From Micromonospora kangleipakensis (GTDB lineage: Bacteria; Actinomycetota; Actinomycetes; Mycobacteriales; Micromonosporaceae), in contig NZ_SHLD01000001.1 in NCBI RefSeq assembly GCF_004217615.1, positions 7,068,001-7,132,000 of the forward strand: 64,000 nucleotides of DNA, written 5' to 3'. This document shows positions 19,711-27,651 of the stretch, one piece after another. A model generated the notes under the pieces. It saw only the letters and a list, made by a program, of their open reading frames with translations, was not told where the DNA came from and made no database searches. A program made the position numbers and the translations under genes. Position 1 is the stretch's first letter, and the number at the start of each line of letters is the position of its first letter.

Positions 19711-20151
19711 TCAGGGGGTGGCGAGCAGCGGGCGGAGGGCGGCGACGATGGGGGCGTCGGCGGGCAGCCAGGTGACGGAGTCCAGTTCGGCGGCGGTGAG
19801 CCAGCGCAGCTCCGAGTGCTCCAGGGCCTTCGGCTGGTCGCCGTGGAGCAGCCGGGCCGCGTACACCTTGAGCACCGAGCGACCGTGCGCCATCCGGACG
19901 TCGCGGCCGACCCGGTCGCCGATCTCCACGCGTACGGCGAGCTCCTCGGCGCACTCCCGGATCAGCGCGGCGGTCTCGCTCTCCCCCGGCTCGACCTTGC
20001 CACCAGGGAACTCCCACCGGCCGGCGACCTCGGGCGGCGCGGAGCGCGCGCAGGCCAGGACCCGCCCGTCCGCGATGATCGCCGCTCCGACGACGACCTT
20101 CGGCTCGCGCCGGTCGGCCTGTCCGTTTCCGCTTACCCGTTCGGTCCGCAC
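19711..20151 (-). CDS. mutT: MutT-type Nudix hydrolase
   Basis: The 146-residue protein carries a full Nudix box from Gly51 to about residue 73 (GGKVEPGE, then RECAEEL). This hydrolyses nucleoside diphosphates linked to X; for this short MutT-like class the likely substrate is 8-oxo-dGTP, which would keep oxidised guanine out of DNA. The box ends EELAV rather than EELGV, a common variant. A start at the first methionine is assumed; no clear ribosome site separates it from inner starts. It is convergent with sdhB. Confidence 0.82.
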   Translation of the reverse strand: MRTERVSGNGQADRREPKVVVGAAIIADGRVLACARSAPPEVAGRWEFPGGKVEPGESETAALIRECAEELAVRVEIGDRVGRDVRMAHGRSVLKVYAARLLHGDQPKALEHSELRWLTAAELDSVTWLPADAPIVAALRPLLATP

Positions 20152-20335
20152 GGGCGTCCAGCGTGCCAGATCAATCGGCGGTTTGGGTAGCGCAGCCGGC
20201 CGTCAGGCCAACAGAACACGGAAGTGTGGGCGTGGACACACCATCTGTGCGACGACAGACTAGAGGTCGTCTACGAGGACACGGGATGGCGACGATTTGG
20301 CCACAAGCCGGCAACGACGCCTGGGAGGTTCGGTG

Positions 20336-20650
20336 ATGCGTGTGCTGTTCGGCGGCCGGGCAAAGCACGACTACCTCAGCGACGCGCTCACCCTGCTGTC
20401 CGGCTGGACCCGGGAGGGCGAGCAGATCCGCCGGACGATGGTCCTCGACGACACCCAGCACGCGGCCCTGACCGAAAGGGTCAAGGTGGTCGCGGACGCC
20501 CTGCGCCTGCGCCCCGAGATCAGCCGCCGGGCCGACCGCACCCACATCCGGGTCGGGCACGGCGACGGCGAGCCGCTGACCGAGGGCGAGGTCCTGCTGG
20601 CCGCCCGCATCGAGGACGCCTTCCGCGCAGTCACCGACTCCCCCTCCTGA
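20336..20650 (+). CDS. Pterin-4a-carbinolamine dehydratase-like protein lacking the catalytic HH motif
   Basis: The 104-residue protein starts at ATG 20336, seven bases after GGGAGG. Its pattern (LSGW, IRRTMVL, VADAL, a paired helix, then THIRVGHGDGEPLTEGEVLLAARIEDAF) follows the 4a-hydroxytetrahydrobiopterin dehydratase fold. In true enzymes the central helix carries HHP; here the same place reads RLRPEI, so the catalytic histidines are absent. It may be a non-enzymatic relative (DCoH-like binding protein) or act on another compound. It stands alone between mutT and a small membrane protein. Confidence 0.6.
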   Translation: MRVLFGGRAKHDYLSDALTLLSGWTREGEQIRRTMVLDDTQHAALTERVKVVADALRLRPEISRRADRTHIRVGHGDGEPLTEGEVLLAARIEDAFRAVTDSPS

Positions 20651-20840
20651 CCCACCTCGCCACTCCGCCCTTCCCTCCGCCGCAGGGCAGATGCCCACCA
20701 CTCTCCGTGGCGGCTGAGAAAGAGCTGAACGCAATCTTGTTTCCGGCGAAGTACGCACGGGTAACTGAACCGCAGCGGGAGGGCACGAACCTCCTGTAAC
20801 CGACAGATTATCTTATTACGTACTCTATTCGGGAGCTGAC

Positions 20841-21185
20841 ATGGCGACGCCCACCACTGCGAGCACGAACCGCGTGACCGACGATGTCGACCACGCGCAC
20901 ACCGGCCACCTCGACCGCGACGTCCGGCACCCGTACGGGCACGGCGAGGAGACCAAGCCGGCGTGGAAGACCACGGAGCTGGCCGTCTACCTGCTGTCGG
21001 TCATCGGTGTGCTGATCGCCTCGAACGCCGTCGGCGACGGCGCCGCCAACAACGGGAGCGACTACTTCGCCGCCGACAAGGCCTGGTGGTACATCACCCT
21101 GCTGACCGTCGGTTACCTGATCAGCCGCGGCCTGGCCAAGGCCGGCAGCCGCACCCGGGACGACGACCCGCGCACCAACCACTGA
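20841..21185 (+). CDS. Small two-helix membrane protein
   Basis: The 114-residue protein starts at ATG 20841 with GGGAGCTG just upstream. A hydrophilic His/Asp-rich N-terminus of about 45 residues precedes two hydrophobic helices (about 47-65 and 84-103) and a charged tail. An unusually AT-rich stretch for this genome (20801-20833, with TTATCTTATTACG) lies just upstream and probably contains the promoter. A perfect 14-bp hairpin follows, so it appears to be a single-gene transcript. Function unknown. Confidence 0.65.
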   Translation: MATPTTASTNRVTDDVDHAHTGHLDRDVRHPYGHGEETKPAWKTTELAVYLLSVIGVLIASNAVGDGAANNGSDYFAADKAWWYITLLTVGYLISRGLAKAGSRTRDDDPRTNH

Positions 21186-21200
21186 GCACCACGTCCTACC

Positions 21201-21240
21201 GGAGCCCCGCCGCGAATCCGTCGATGCGCGGCGGGGCTCC
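21201..21240 (+). terminator. Perfect 14-bp terminator hairpin
   Basis: GGAGCCCCGCCGCG (21201-21214) pairs with CGCGGCGGGGCTCC (21227-21240) around a 12-nt loop, 16 bp after the stop of the small membrane protein. Confidence 0.8.
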
Positions 21241-21272
21241 GTCGTTGGCGCGCCCTGCCTACCGTGGGACGC

Positions 21273-21634
21273 ATGGCGAACGTGACGTACGACCGCAAGG
21301 AACAGTTCCAGCAAATCCAGAGTGGGCTCCTGGACGGCGAGCAGATCATCGCCGTCTACGACGCGGTCGGCGCGGGCACCGGATTCATCGGCCTGACCGA
21401 CCGGCGGGTGATCATCCAGGACCGTTCGTTCGTCGGTAAGCGGTACGCCATCACCAGCATCCCGTATTCGAAGATCACCAGCGTCAGCGTGGTCAGCAAC
21501 AAGTCATGGGCGGGTCGTTCTTCTCCACCGGCTCGATCGCCGTCCACGTCGGCGCGCACACCTACGAGGTCGAGTTCCGGGGCGCGCAGAAGAGCCACCA
21601 CGTGCACAACGTGATCCTGCACTACATCTCCTGA
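21273..21634 (+). pseudogene. PH-domain (bPH-type) protein gene with a one-base deletion
   Basis: From ATG 21273 the frame reads a bacterial PH-domain start (MANVTYDRKEQF, later FIGLTDRRVIIQD and SVVSNKSW). It then turns into Ser/Arg/Thr-rich nonsense near 21512 and stops at 21614. The next frame continues with GGSFFSTGSIAV, HTYEVEFRGA and HNVILHYIS and stops at 21634. Adding one G in the TGGGCGGG run (about 21509-21516) gives a smooth 120-residue protein. Either the gene is broken in this strain or the assembly lost a base in a G run. Intact relatives are small soluble proteins of unknown role. Confidence 0.7.
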
Positions 21635-21652
21635 CCCCTATCCTGATCAGTC

Positions 21653-22030
21653 ATGGCGGATCTCCACGCGCACCGGCCGCAGGACGTCGACCGGTTCATG
21701 GCCGAACTGGACCACCCGCTCAGGGCCGAGGTGGCCACGCTGCGCACGCTCATCACCGGCGTGGACGAGCGGATCACCGAGCAGATCAAGTGGAAGGCGC
21801 CGTCGTTCAGCCGGGGCGACTACATCGCCACCTTCAACTTGCGGGACCGGAAGCGGGTGCACCTGGTCTTCCACAACCCGCACCTGGCCACGATCGACAG
21901 TCCTCTCCTCGAAGGCGACTGGCCGGACCGCCGGATGGCGTACTTCACCGACCGGGCCGACGTCGAGGCCAAGCGCGCCGAGCTGGAACGGGTGATCCGG
22001 GAGATCATCCGCCGGAACGACGGGGCCTGA
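21653..22030 (+). CDS. DUF1801 (YdhG-like) family protein
   Basis: The 125-residue soluble protein has the DUF1801 pattern: a helix with LRTLITGVDERITEQIKWKAPSFS, then strands around YIATFNLRDRKRVHLVF and a C-terminal helix. The ITExIKWKxPxF motif is the clearest family mark. Its role is unknown; relatives are found with stress or iron-chaperone-like genes. The next gene starts with GTG directly at the base after its stop, suggesting one transcript. Confidence 0.75.
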   Translation: MADLHAHRPQDVDRFMAELDHPLRAEVATLRTLITGVDERITEQIKWKAPSFSRGDYIATFNLRDRKRVHLVFHNPHLATIDSPLLEGDWPDRRMAYFTDRADVEAKRAELERVIREIIRRNDGA

Positions 22031-22756
22031 GTGGACGGTCGCCTCGCGACCATCTACGACGTCGAGTGCCCGTGGGGCCGCGACGACGACTTCTTCCTCG
22101 CCACGGTCGGCGAGACCCCGGCGGCCCGGGTGCTCGACCTGGGCTGCGGCACCGGCCGCCTCACCCTGGCGCTGGCCGCCGCCGGCCACACCGTCACCGG
22201 CGTCGACCCGGACCGTGCCTCCCTCGACGCCGCGCTGGCCAAGCCGGGCGCCGACCGGGTCACCTGGATCGAGGGCACGTCCGGGGTGCTGCCGCGCGCG
22301 GCGTACGACGTCGCGGTGCTGACCAGCCACGTGGCGCAGGAGATCCGCGCCGAGGAGGACTGGACGCGTACCCTCGGCGACCTGCGTCGGGCGCTGGCAC
22401 CGGGCGGCCGGCTGGTCTTCGACTCGCGCGACCCGGCGGCGCGCCGGTGGGAGCGCTGGAACCCCTGCGACTCGCGGCGCCGGCTGGCGCTGCCCGACGG
22501 CACGGTGGTGGACGCCTGGACCGAGGTGACCGAGGTACGCGACGGCCTGGTCAGCTTCGTCCACCACTACCTCCTGCCGGGCGGCGACGAGCTGCGCAGC
22601 TCGGGGACGCTGCGCTTCCGGCCCGAGGCGGAGCTGCGGGCGGCCCTGGCCGCCGCCGGCTTCACCGTCGAGCGGATCCACGGCGGCTGGCACCGGGAAC
22701 CGGTGGGCGCGAGCGACGACGGAGAACTGATCGTCACGGCCCGCGCCGCGGGCTGA
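22031..22756 (+). CDS. Class I SAM-dependent methyltransferase
   Basis: The 241-residue Rossmann-fold methyltransferase has the SAM-binding motif VLDLGCGTGRLT near residues 36-47, the acidic ribose-binding VDPD following, and a C-terminal beta region. It starts at GTG 22031 abutting the previous stop. The substrate is not indicated. It is convergent with the gene at 22775 and only 18 bp separate the stops. Confidence 0.8.
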   Translation: MDGRLATIYDVECPWGRDDDFFLATVGETPAARVLDLGCGTGRLTLALAAAGHTVTGVDPDRASLDAALAKPGADRVTWIEGTSGVLPRAAYDVAVLTSHVAQEIRAEEDWTRTLGDLRRALAPGGRLVFDSRDPAARRWERWNPCDSRRRLALPDGTVVDAWTEVTEVRDGLVSFVHHYLLPGGDELRSSGTLRFRPEAELRAALAAAGFTVERIHGGWHREPVGASDDGELIVTARAAG

Positions 22757-22774
22757 CCAGCCCGGCGGGCGGCG

Positions 22775-23230
22775 TCAGCGGCGGTAGGCCAGCTCGAAGT
22801 CCAACGTCCAGTCGACGCCGTCGGTGGACCTCTCCCATCGGCCGTCGATGGTGTCGCCGTCGGCGCTCAACGTGCCGGTGAAGCGCTGGTGGAAGCCGGG
22901 CGCGTCCCGCCAGATCCGCCACACGCGGTCGGCGAACGTCATCCGGTAGACCCGGTGCACGCCCCGCGCGTCGGCGTACAACATCGTGAATTCCTCGGCG
23001 GCGTCGTCGAGACCGATCAGCGACGTCACCGGCAACGGATTGTTCTCCCGCCAGGCCTGCGGCGCAGTATCCGGCACCGGTTCGGCGTCGGAGAACTGGC
23101 GGAGGAACCGGCCGTCCTCGACCCAGTCGAGGTCCGTCCACCCGGTGCCGAGGCCCTCGACCTTCGGCTGCACGGTCCACCGCCCGACGAGCACGTCGAG
23201 CCGCGCGAGCGCGGCATGCCGCTCCTTCAT
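22775..23230 (-). CDS. DUF1579-like small beta-barrel protein
   Basis: The 151-residue protein has a pattern of repeating aromatic and charged strands: LVGRWTVQ, WVEDGRFLRQF, YADARGVHRVYRMTF, GFHQRFTGTLS, WERSTDGVDWTLDFELAY. Proteins like this form small lipocalin- or DUF1579-like barrels without known enzyme activity. No signal peptide. The family assignment is tentative. Confidence 0.5.
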   Translation of the reverse strand: MKERHAALARLDVLVGRWTVQPKVEGLGTGWTDLDWVEDGRFLRQFSDAEPVPDTAPQAWRENNPLPVTSLIGLDDAAEEFTMLYADARGVHRVYRMTFADRVWRIWRDAPGFHQRFTGTLSADGDTIDGRWERSTDGVDWTLDFELAYRR

Positions 23231-23397
23231 CCCTCTACCTCCTCCGACGTCGATGGACTCACGCTAGCGGCGGGCCCCGACAACGGCCGGGATTACCCGG
23301 TCAGCGGAGCAGGCGGCGGGTGCACGGTCCGTCGTGGTCGGCACGGAGGAGGCAGCGCCGGCCGCCGGGCAGCAACAGGTCACAGAAGACCCGATGC

Positions 23398-23481
23398 CGG
23401 ATCCTGGAGGTCCGCGACCCGAAGGGCAACGTCGAGGTCCTGCCCGGCGACGAGGTCGAGCTGACCCGCCCGCCGGCCTGA
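23398..23481 (+). pseudogene. Possible remnant of a VOC-like gene C-terminus
   Basis: One frame ending in TGA at 23479-23481 reads RILEVRDPKGNVEVL and a further 12 residues. The DPKGN stretch resembles the last strand of VOC/glyoxalase-fold proteins. No start codon or upstream part of the fold can be found in this frame, so it is at most a fragment. Confidence 0.2.
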
Positions 23482-23492
23482 CAATTCGCCAG

Positions 23493-23929
23493 ATGCCCGC
23501 CCCCGACGCGCCGTCGCCCGACATCGACCAGCTCGACGCCCGGTTCGGCCGGCTCGCCGCAAAGTACGACAGCCGCAGGGCCGCCGCCGAGGCCGCGGTC
23601 ACCCGCTGGGAGTCTGATCCCCGGCCGAGCTGGACGGCGACTGGACGGTCGACCCCGACTCGGTGGCCGACGATCTCCGGCTGGTCCGTCAGCAACTCAC
23701 CCTGGCCGACGGGGATGCCTTTCCCGCCGGGAGCGAGCGGTGGCGCGAGGCGCTCTGTGCGGCGGCGGCCGAGCTGAACCGTCAGGACTGGACGGTGCGG
23801 ATGCCGGTCACGGACGACTTCGTCGTCTACGCCGTCGACCTGGAACTCGTCGACCTGGATCGCAACCTGGCGGCCTGTGTGCCGGCCCAGCGCCTGGCCC
23901 TGCTGCGCGATCGCGGCCTGGTGCGGTGA
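23493..23929 (+). pseudogene. Hypothetical gene split by a frameshift
   Basis: An ATG at 23493 opens a frame reading DIDQLDARFGRLAAKYDSRR and on to about residue 45, which then degrades. From about 23620 the adjacent frame takes over with ELDGDWTVDPDSVADDLRL and runs cleanly to the stop at 23929. The second part has an in-frame TGA just before the junction, so it has no start of its own in the right place. One missing base near the CCCC run at about 23615-23620 would join the halves into a protein of about 145 residues. I do not recognise the family. Confidence 0.5.
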
Positions 23930-23965
23930 CCGGCCCAGGCGGTGGTCCTCGGCCGATGGGACGCC

Positions 23966-24442
23966 TCAGGGTTGCAGGCGCTTGCGCATCTTGATCGCGG
24001 TGACCTCGTAGCCCATCTGCTCGTACAACGCGCGGGCGCCGAGGTTGAACCCGAAGACGCTCAGACCGACCGAGACCACGCCGAGTTCCCGGCACACCCG
24101 CTCGGCGGCCTGCATGATCGCCCGGCCGTAGCCCTTCCGGCGCAGGTCCTCCCGGACCTCGAAGTCGTAGCCGAAGGCGTGCAGGCCGTCCGACTTCTGC
24201 TCCAGGTGCAGCCAGAGCATGCCGACCTCGTCGTCGCCGTCATAGACCGTCCACAGCCGGTGGCCCTCCGTCGCCAGCCCGTCCGGCAGAAGGCGCTCGT
24301 AGTCCTCGCGCGCCTTCTCCTGCGCCTCCGGCAGTGGCATCGAGCCCGAGTCGGCGATGTTCTGCGCGTACTCCGCCTCGGCGCGCCGCCGGTACCGCAG
24401 GTACTGCTGGTCGGTCATCGGTTCCAGTCTCAGCGTCGCCAC
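23966..24442 (-). CDS. GNAT-family N-acetyltransferase
   Basis: This GNAT protein is about 158 residues long. The acetyl-CoA loop is visible as VREDLRRKGYGRAIM, followed by the closing motif FGFNLGARALYEQMGYE. GTG 24442 (ATLRLEPMTDQQYL) is preferred because relatives start a few residues before this methionine; ATG 24418 is the alternative. Neither has a strong ribosome site. Substrate unknown. Confidence 0.75.
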   Translation of the reverse strand: MATLRLEPMTDQQYLRYRRRAEAEYAQNIADSGSMPLPEAQEKAREDYERLLPDGLATEGHRLWTVYDGDDEVGMLWLHLEQKSDGLHAFGYDFEVREDLRRKGYGRAIMQAAERVCRELGVVSVGLSVFGFNLGARALYEQMGYEVTAIKMRKRLQP

Positions 24443-24604
24443 ATCGGTACGGTATTGCACGCCGTGCGGCCCGTCCGCCCTGGCACACGAACCCCGAGGA
24501 ACCCCGTCGGCACCGCCGCAGCCTCTTGTTGACGTCCGCCCACCGGGTGGGCAACCTCTTCGTGTGGCCGGTCGCAAGATCTCGGCCGGATCCGGAGGGA
24601 CGGT

Positions 24605-25258
24605 GTGGCGACGATGGCGGACACCACCGGGATGACGAAGGATGCCACCATCTCCGTCGTGCCCGCCAACAAGGCGAGCTGGGAGGACCTCCAAGCCGTC
24701 TTCGGCGCGCGCGGCAACGCGGCCGAGTGCCAGTGCCAGTGGTTCCAGTCCACCCCCGCCGAGTGGCGGTCGCAGTCGGTCGCGGAACGCACCCGGCGAC
24801 TGCGCGAGGAGACCCGGTGCGACCAGCCCCGGGCGCGCACGACGAGCGGCCTGGTCGCCTACCTCGACGGCGAGCCCGCCGGCTGGTGCGCGGTTCAGCC
24901 GCGCTCTGTCTATGTGCACCTGCTGGGCAGCCGGGTCGTGTGGGCCGGCCGCGACGAGGACCCGGCCGACGACGGCGTCTGGGCCGTGACCTGCTTCGTC
25001 ACCCGCGTGGGTTTCCGGCGACGCGGCGTCAGCGGCGCGCTCGCCGCCGCAGCCGTCGACTTCGCCCGGGAGCGCGGCGCCCGAGCCATCGAGGGCTATC
25101 CGATGATCACGGTGCCCGGCAAGGTGATCACCTGGGGCGAGCTCTACGTCGGCAGCCGCAGCATCTTCGAGGACGCCGGGTTCACCGAGGTAACCAGACC
25201 GACGCGCCGGCGCGTCGTGATGCGGATCGACTTCCAGCCGCGCCGCGCGTACGCATGA
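24605..25258 (+). CDS. GNAT-family N-acetyltransferase with Cys-rich N-terminal segment
   Basis: The 217-residue protein starts at GTG 24605 after GGAGGGA. The segment ECQCQWFQ and the acetyl-CoA motif VTRVGFRRRGVSGALAAAAVDFAR are clear, as is the C-terminal IFEDAGFTEV. This subtype, with a CQCQWF-like stretch near residue 40, is common in actinobacteria and uncharacterised. The following membrane-protein gene overlaps its stop as ATGA, suggesting one transcript. Confidence 0.75.
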   Translation: MATMADTTGMTKDATISVVPANKASWEDLQAVFGARGNAAECQCQWFQSTPAEWRSQSVAERTRRLREETRCDQPRARTTSGLVAYLDGEPAGWCAVQPRSVYVHLLGSRVVWAGRDEDPADDGVWAVTCFVTRVGFRRRGVSGALAAAAVDFARERGARAIEGYPMITVPGKVITWGELYVGSRSIFEDAGFTEVTRPTRRRVVMRIDFQPRRAYA

Positions 25259-25610
25259 GAGGAGGCAGTGGTGGCACCATGGGGCGGAGGCCTCGCCGAT
25301 TGGACGCCGCCGTCTCTGGCCTCGTCACGGGCATCCTGGTGCACGCCGTGGCTGGGATGGTGTTCGCCGCCCTTGTCCTGTTGGAGTTCGAGGGATGCAA
25401 CATCCATGACGGGCGGGCCGGGGCGCTCTCGGTGGCCGTCATCGTCGATGTGCTCCTGACGGGACCCCTGCTCTGGATCGTTCTTCGACGCAACAGACAG
25501 ATCGGCTCGCCGTCCTGTCCGGTTGGGTCCTGAGTCTCGTTCCCGCGCTCGCGCTGCTCACCGCAGCCGCGGTACACGTCAACTCGCTTCCGTCCGGTTG
25601 TCCTGTGTAG
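25255..25610 (+). pseudogene. Small membrane protein gene with a one-base deletion
   Basis: ATG 25255 overlaps the previous stop (ATGA); ATG 25279 is an alternative start. The frame encodes two hydrophobic helices (about residues 17-42 and 57-76), then runs into a short polar end at 25533. The neighbouring frame continues with a third helix (RLAVLSGWVLSLVPALALLT) and stops at 25610. One extra base near 25490-25500 restores a three-helix protein of about 118 residues. Function unknown. Confidence 0.5.
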
Positions 25611-25807
25611 CGGCTCCCTGCGCACGACGTCAGATCCGTCTTGGCTCCCCGGGCCGTGTCCGGATTGAAGTGGACCCGGGACCAGGACTCGGCCGCGTGT
25701 GGCGGCGGCGACCGTGGCGGTGAACTGTTGACGCTTTACGGAGCCGTGCATGAAGGCACCTCGTGTCGGTTTCGACAGCGGGTGGGCTGGCGTTGTCGCT
25801 GTCGGCC

Positions 25808-26776
25808 TCAGGCGAGCAGCGGTTCGAAGATGTCGCGGCCGAGCGTCACGGCCTGGTCCTGGTCGAGAATCGTGGCGGCCAAGCCGGGATGGGCGGTGAT
25901 CCACGCCTGAGCGTTGGAGGCGCTCGTGAAGAAGTTGATGGTGGAGCAGCAGGTGTCCACGGAGCGGCCGCCGTCTCCGGTGGCTGCGTACACGATCACC
26001 GCTTCCGCCGGCTGGTAGGTGGCGGCACCGTTTGTGATGGTCACGCGGACCGGCTGGCGGGTGTGCGGATCGGCAGAGGTGATCGTCGCCTCGGTGTCGA
26101 GCATGAACGGCATGCCCAACGCATCGATCGCACACATCGCGAACACTTGAATATCGCCGAGCGACACCACGTGCGGCGTGGGCGTTGGCGAGAACGGGTA
26201 GGCCGCGACCAGACGCCCGGCGCTGTCGACGGCCACAAGGTCTTCCCGGGCAAGTTCCCGCAACGCCTGGGCGGTGTCCAGGTCTTCCCCGTTCACAGCA
26301 GCGCGGATATCGGCGTCCGTCGGGGCTGTCCCGGTGGCGGCGAAGTGACGCAGGATCGCCCGGTGCACCTGCCGGAGCCTGTCGGGCAGCTGCTCGGCGC
26401 GGCGGGGCCGGTCAGTCCGGATAGCGTTGCCCGGCTGCCCGCAGCAATCCACACCGCTCGGCTCCGTCCCGACGGTGGCGGATTCGGCGCCTATCGCCTG
26501 GCACAGGGCAGCGCGGATGCGCTCGCCGGTGGGGAGATCGAGGCGACACGCCGCCGAATCGCCGCCGGTGCCGCCCATCACGTCCACGCCGTTGACCAGG
26601 ATCGACGGCGACGGATAATCCCCCACCACCTCGCTTACCACCGAGAGCGGCAGCCCGAGGTCGGCCAGCGCGGCGCGCAGCTCCTGCCGAGCGGGGGCGA
26701 GGTTCGGACAGTCGGGCACGGAACGAAGCTCAACAGCCACCCGACCCTCTGCTGCGCGATCTGCTGCTGCGGTCAT
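25808..26776 (-). CDS. merB: Organomercurial lyase with N-terminal thioredoxin-like domain
   Basis: The 322-residue product starts at ATG 26776 after AGGAGGG. Residues about 12-95 look like a thioredoxin-type domain with a single active-site-like Cys23 (PDCPN). Residues about 130-195 are the winged-helix part normal for MerB, and the rest is the MerB catalytic domain. The residues for breaking the carbon-mercury bond are present: Cys215 and Asp218 in FAMCAID, and the Cys276-Cys277 pair in DTCCSTINFF. A further CC pair at 111-112 lies in the linker. MerB protonates organomercurials and releases Hg(II), normally for MerA; no merA is in the window. It is divergent from merR. Confidence 0.88.
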   Translation of the reverse strand: MTAAADRAAEGRVAVELRSVPDCPNLAPARQELRAALADLGLPLSVVSEVVGDYPSPSILVNGVDVMGGTGGDSAACRLDLPTGERIRAALCQAIGAESATVGTEPSGVDCCGQPGNAIRTDRPRRAEQLPDRLRQVHRAILRHFAATGTAPTDADIRAAVNGEDLDTAQALRELAREDLVAVDSAGRLVAAYPFSPTPTPHVVSLGDIQVFAMCAIDALGMPFMLDTEATITSADPHTRQPVRVTITNGAATYQPAEAVIVYAATGDGGRSVDTCCSTINFFTSASNAQAWITAHPGLAATILDQDQAVTLGRDIFEPLLA

Positions 26777-26854
26777 CACAGCCCTCCTAGCAAACGGCTC
26801 CTGGTGGCATGACGCATACCACCTGGCCGTCACGGCTCTACCCGTACCAGACTG

Positions 26855-26878
26855 GACCTTCCAGTGCAGGGGAAGGTC
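26855..26878. promoter_or_regulatory. MerR-type operator/promoter between merB and merR
   Basis: GACCTTCC (26855-26862) and GGAAGGTC (26871-26878) form a perfect 8-bp inverted repeat with an 8-bp spacer, the classic form of MerR/CueR/ZntR operators. On the minus strand a consensus -35 TTGACC (26875-26880) precedes a long 19-20-bp spacer and a weak CAGTCT -10, so the site is placed to control merB. The long spacer is what MerR proteins correct by twisting DNA. Confidence 0.75.
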
Positions 26879-26904
26879 AAGGCGCGATGACAGGAGGTCA
26901 CCGG

Positions 26905-27294
26905 ATGCGGATCGGGGAACTCGCCGAGGCAACCGGTACCACCACCAAGACCCTGCGCTTCTACGAAGCCAGCGGCTTGCTCCCGCCTACCGCCCGCACC
27001 CCAGCTGGCTACCGCGACTACGGCGACGAGGCAATTGCCCGGCTCGACTTCATCCGCCGCGGCCGCGCCGCCGGACTCACCCTCGCCCAAATCCGCGACA
27101 TCCTCACCGTCCGCGACACCGGCCATGCCCCCTGCGGACACGTACGCCAACTACTCGCCCAACAGCTCAATGCCATCGACGGCCAGCTCAACGACCTGCG
27201 CGCACTCCGGGGCACCGTCGCCCAGCTCTACGACGCCGCCAACAACGCCGAACCCGACGCTTGCCCACCCGAGCAGGTCTGCCGCTATCTGTAG
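26905..27294 (+). CDS. merR: MerR-family metal-responsive regulator
   Basis: The 129-residue regulator starts at ATG 26905, seven bases after AGGAGGT. The N-terminal winged helix (MRIGELAEATGTTTKTLRFY) is followed by the GLLPPTARTPAGYRDY wing, a dimerisation helix, and metal-site cysteines at 77, 120 and 126. The three-cysteine arrangement resembles MerR's C82/C117/C126, so it probably senses Hg(II) or an organomercurial; copper, zinc or lead sensors of the family use other sets. The operator lies 27 bp upstream, so it should regulate both itself and merB. Confidence 0.85.
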   Translation: MRIGELAEATGTTTKTLRFYEASGLLPPTARTPAGYRDYGDEAIARLDFIRRGRAAGLTLAQIRDILTVRDTGHAPCGHVRQLLAQQLNAIDGQLNDLRALRGTVAQLYDAANNAEPDACPPEQVCRYL

Positions 27295-27651
27295 GCGCTC
27301 ACGGTAGGACGCCTGTGTGCCCCACACTGGCAGGAGCAGGCAAAGGGTCGTCAGCCTCGCCCGGCGCTGCTCAACCGTTCCGCCGACGTACGGGGGTGGT
27401 CCGGCCGGGTGCAACGCCTTGGCTACTCGCGTGGCTACTCAGGGCGCCGGCCCCGCTGGGGGCTCCGACCCCCGCCGGGGGAGCCGGGTAGGTCGCACCA
27501 ACGGCTCCGGCTGGGTGGCAGGGACTGTCGACACGCGCAGGGTTGCGGCCATCTGGTGATACCTGGCCACGGTTGTCGCTATGGGTTTCGCTGCCTTCTT
27601 GCTGCCTGGGCTGCCCTTCCGTCGGCCTCGGCCAGCCGTCAAGCCGGCGCG
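27295..27651. other. Gene-free stretch
   Basis: No credible gene was found in these 357 bases. Several frames are open on both strands, but their products are Pro/Arg/Gly-rich and match no family I know. A GC hairpin (GGCTCC/GGAGCC at about 27461-27484, with C5/G5 runs inside) may terminate transcription. The stretch lies between merR and the region of decayed mobile DNA and may itself be remnant material. Confidence 0.4.
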
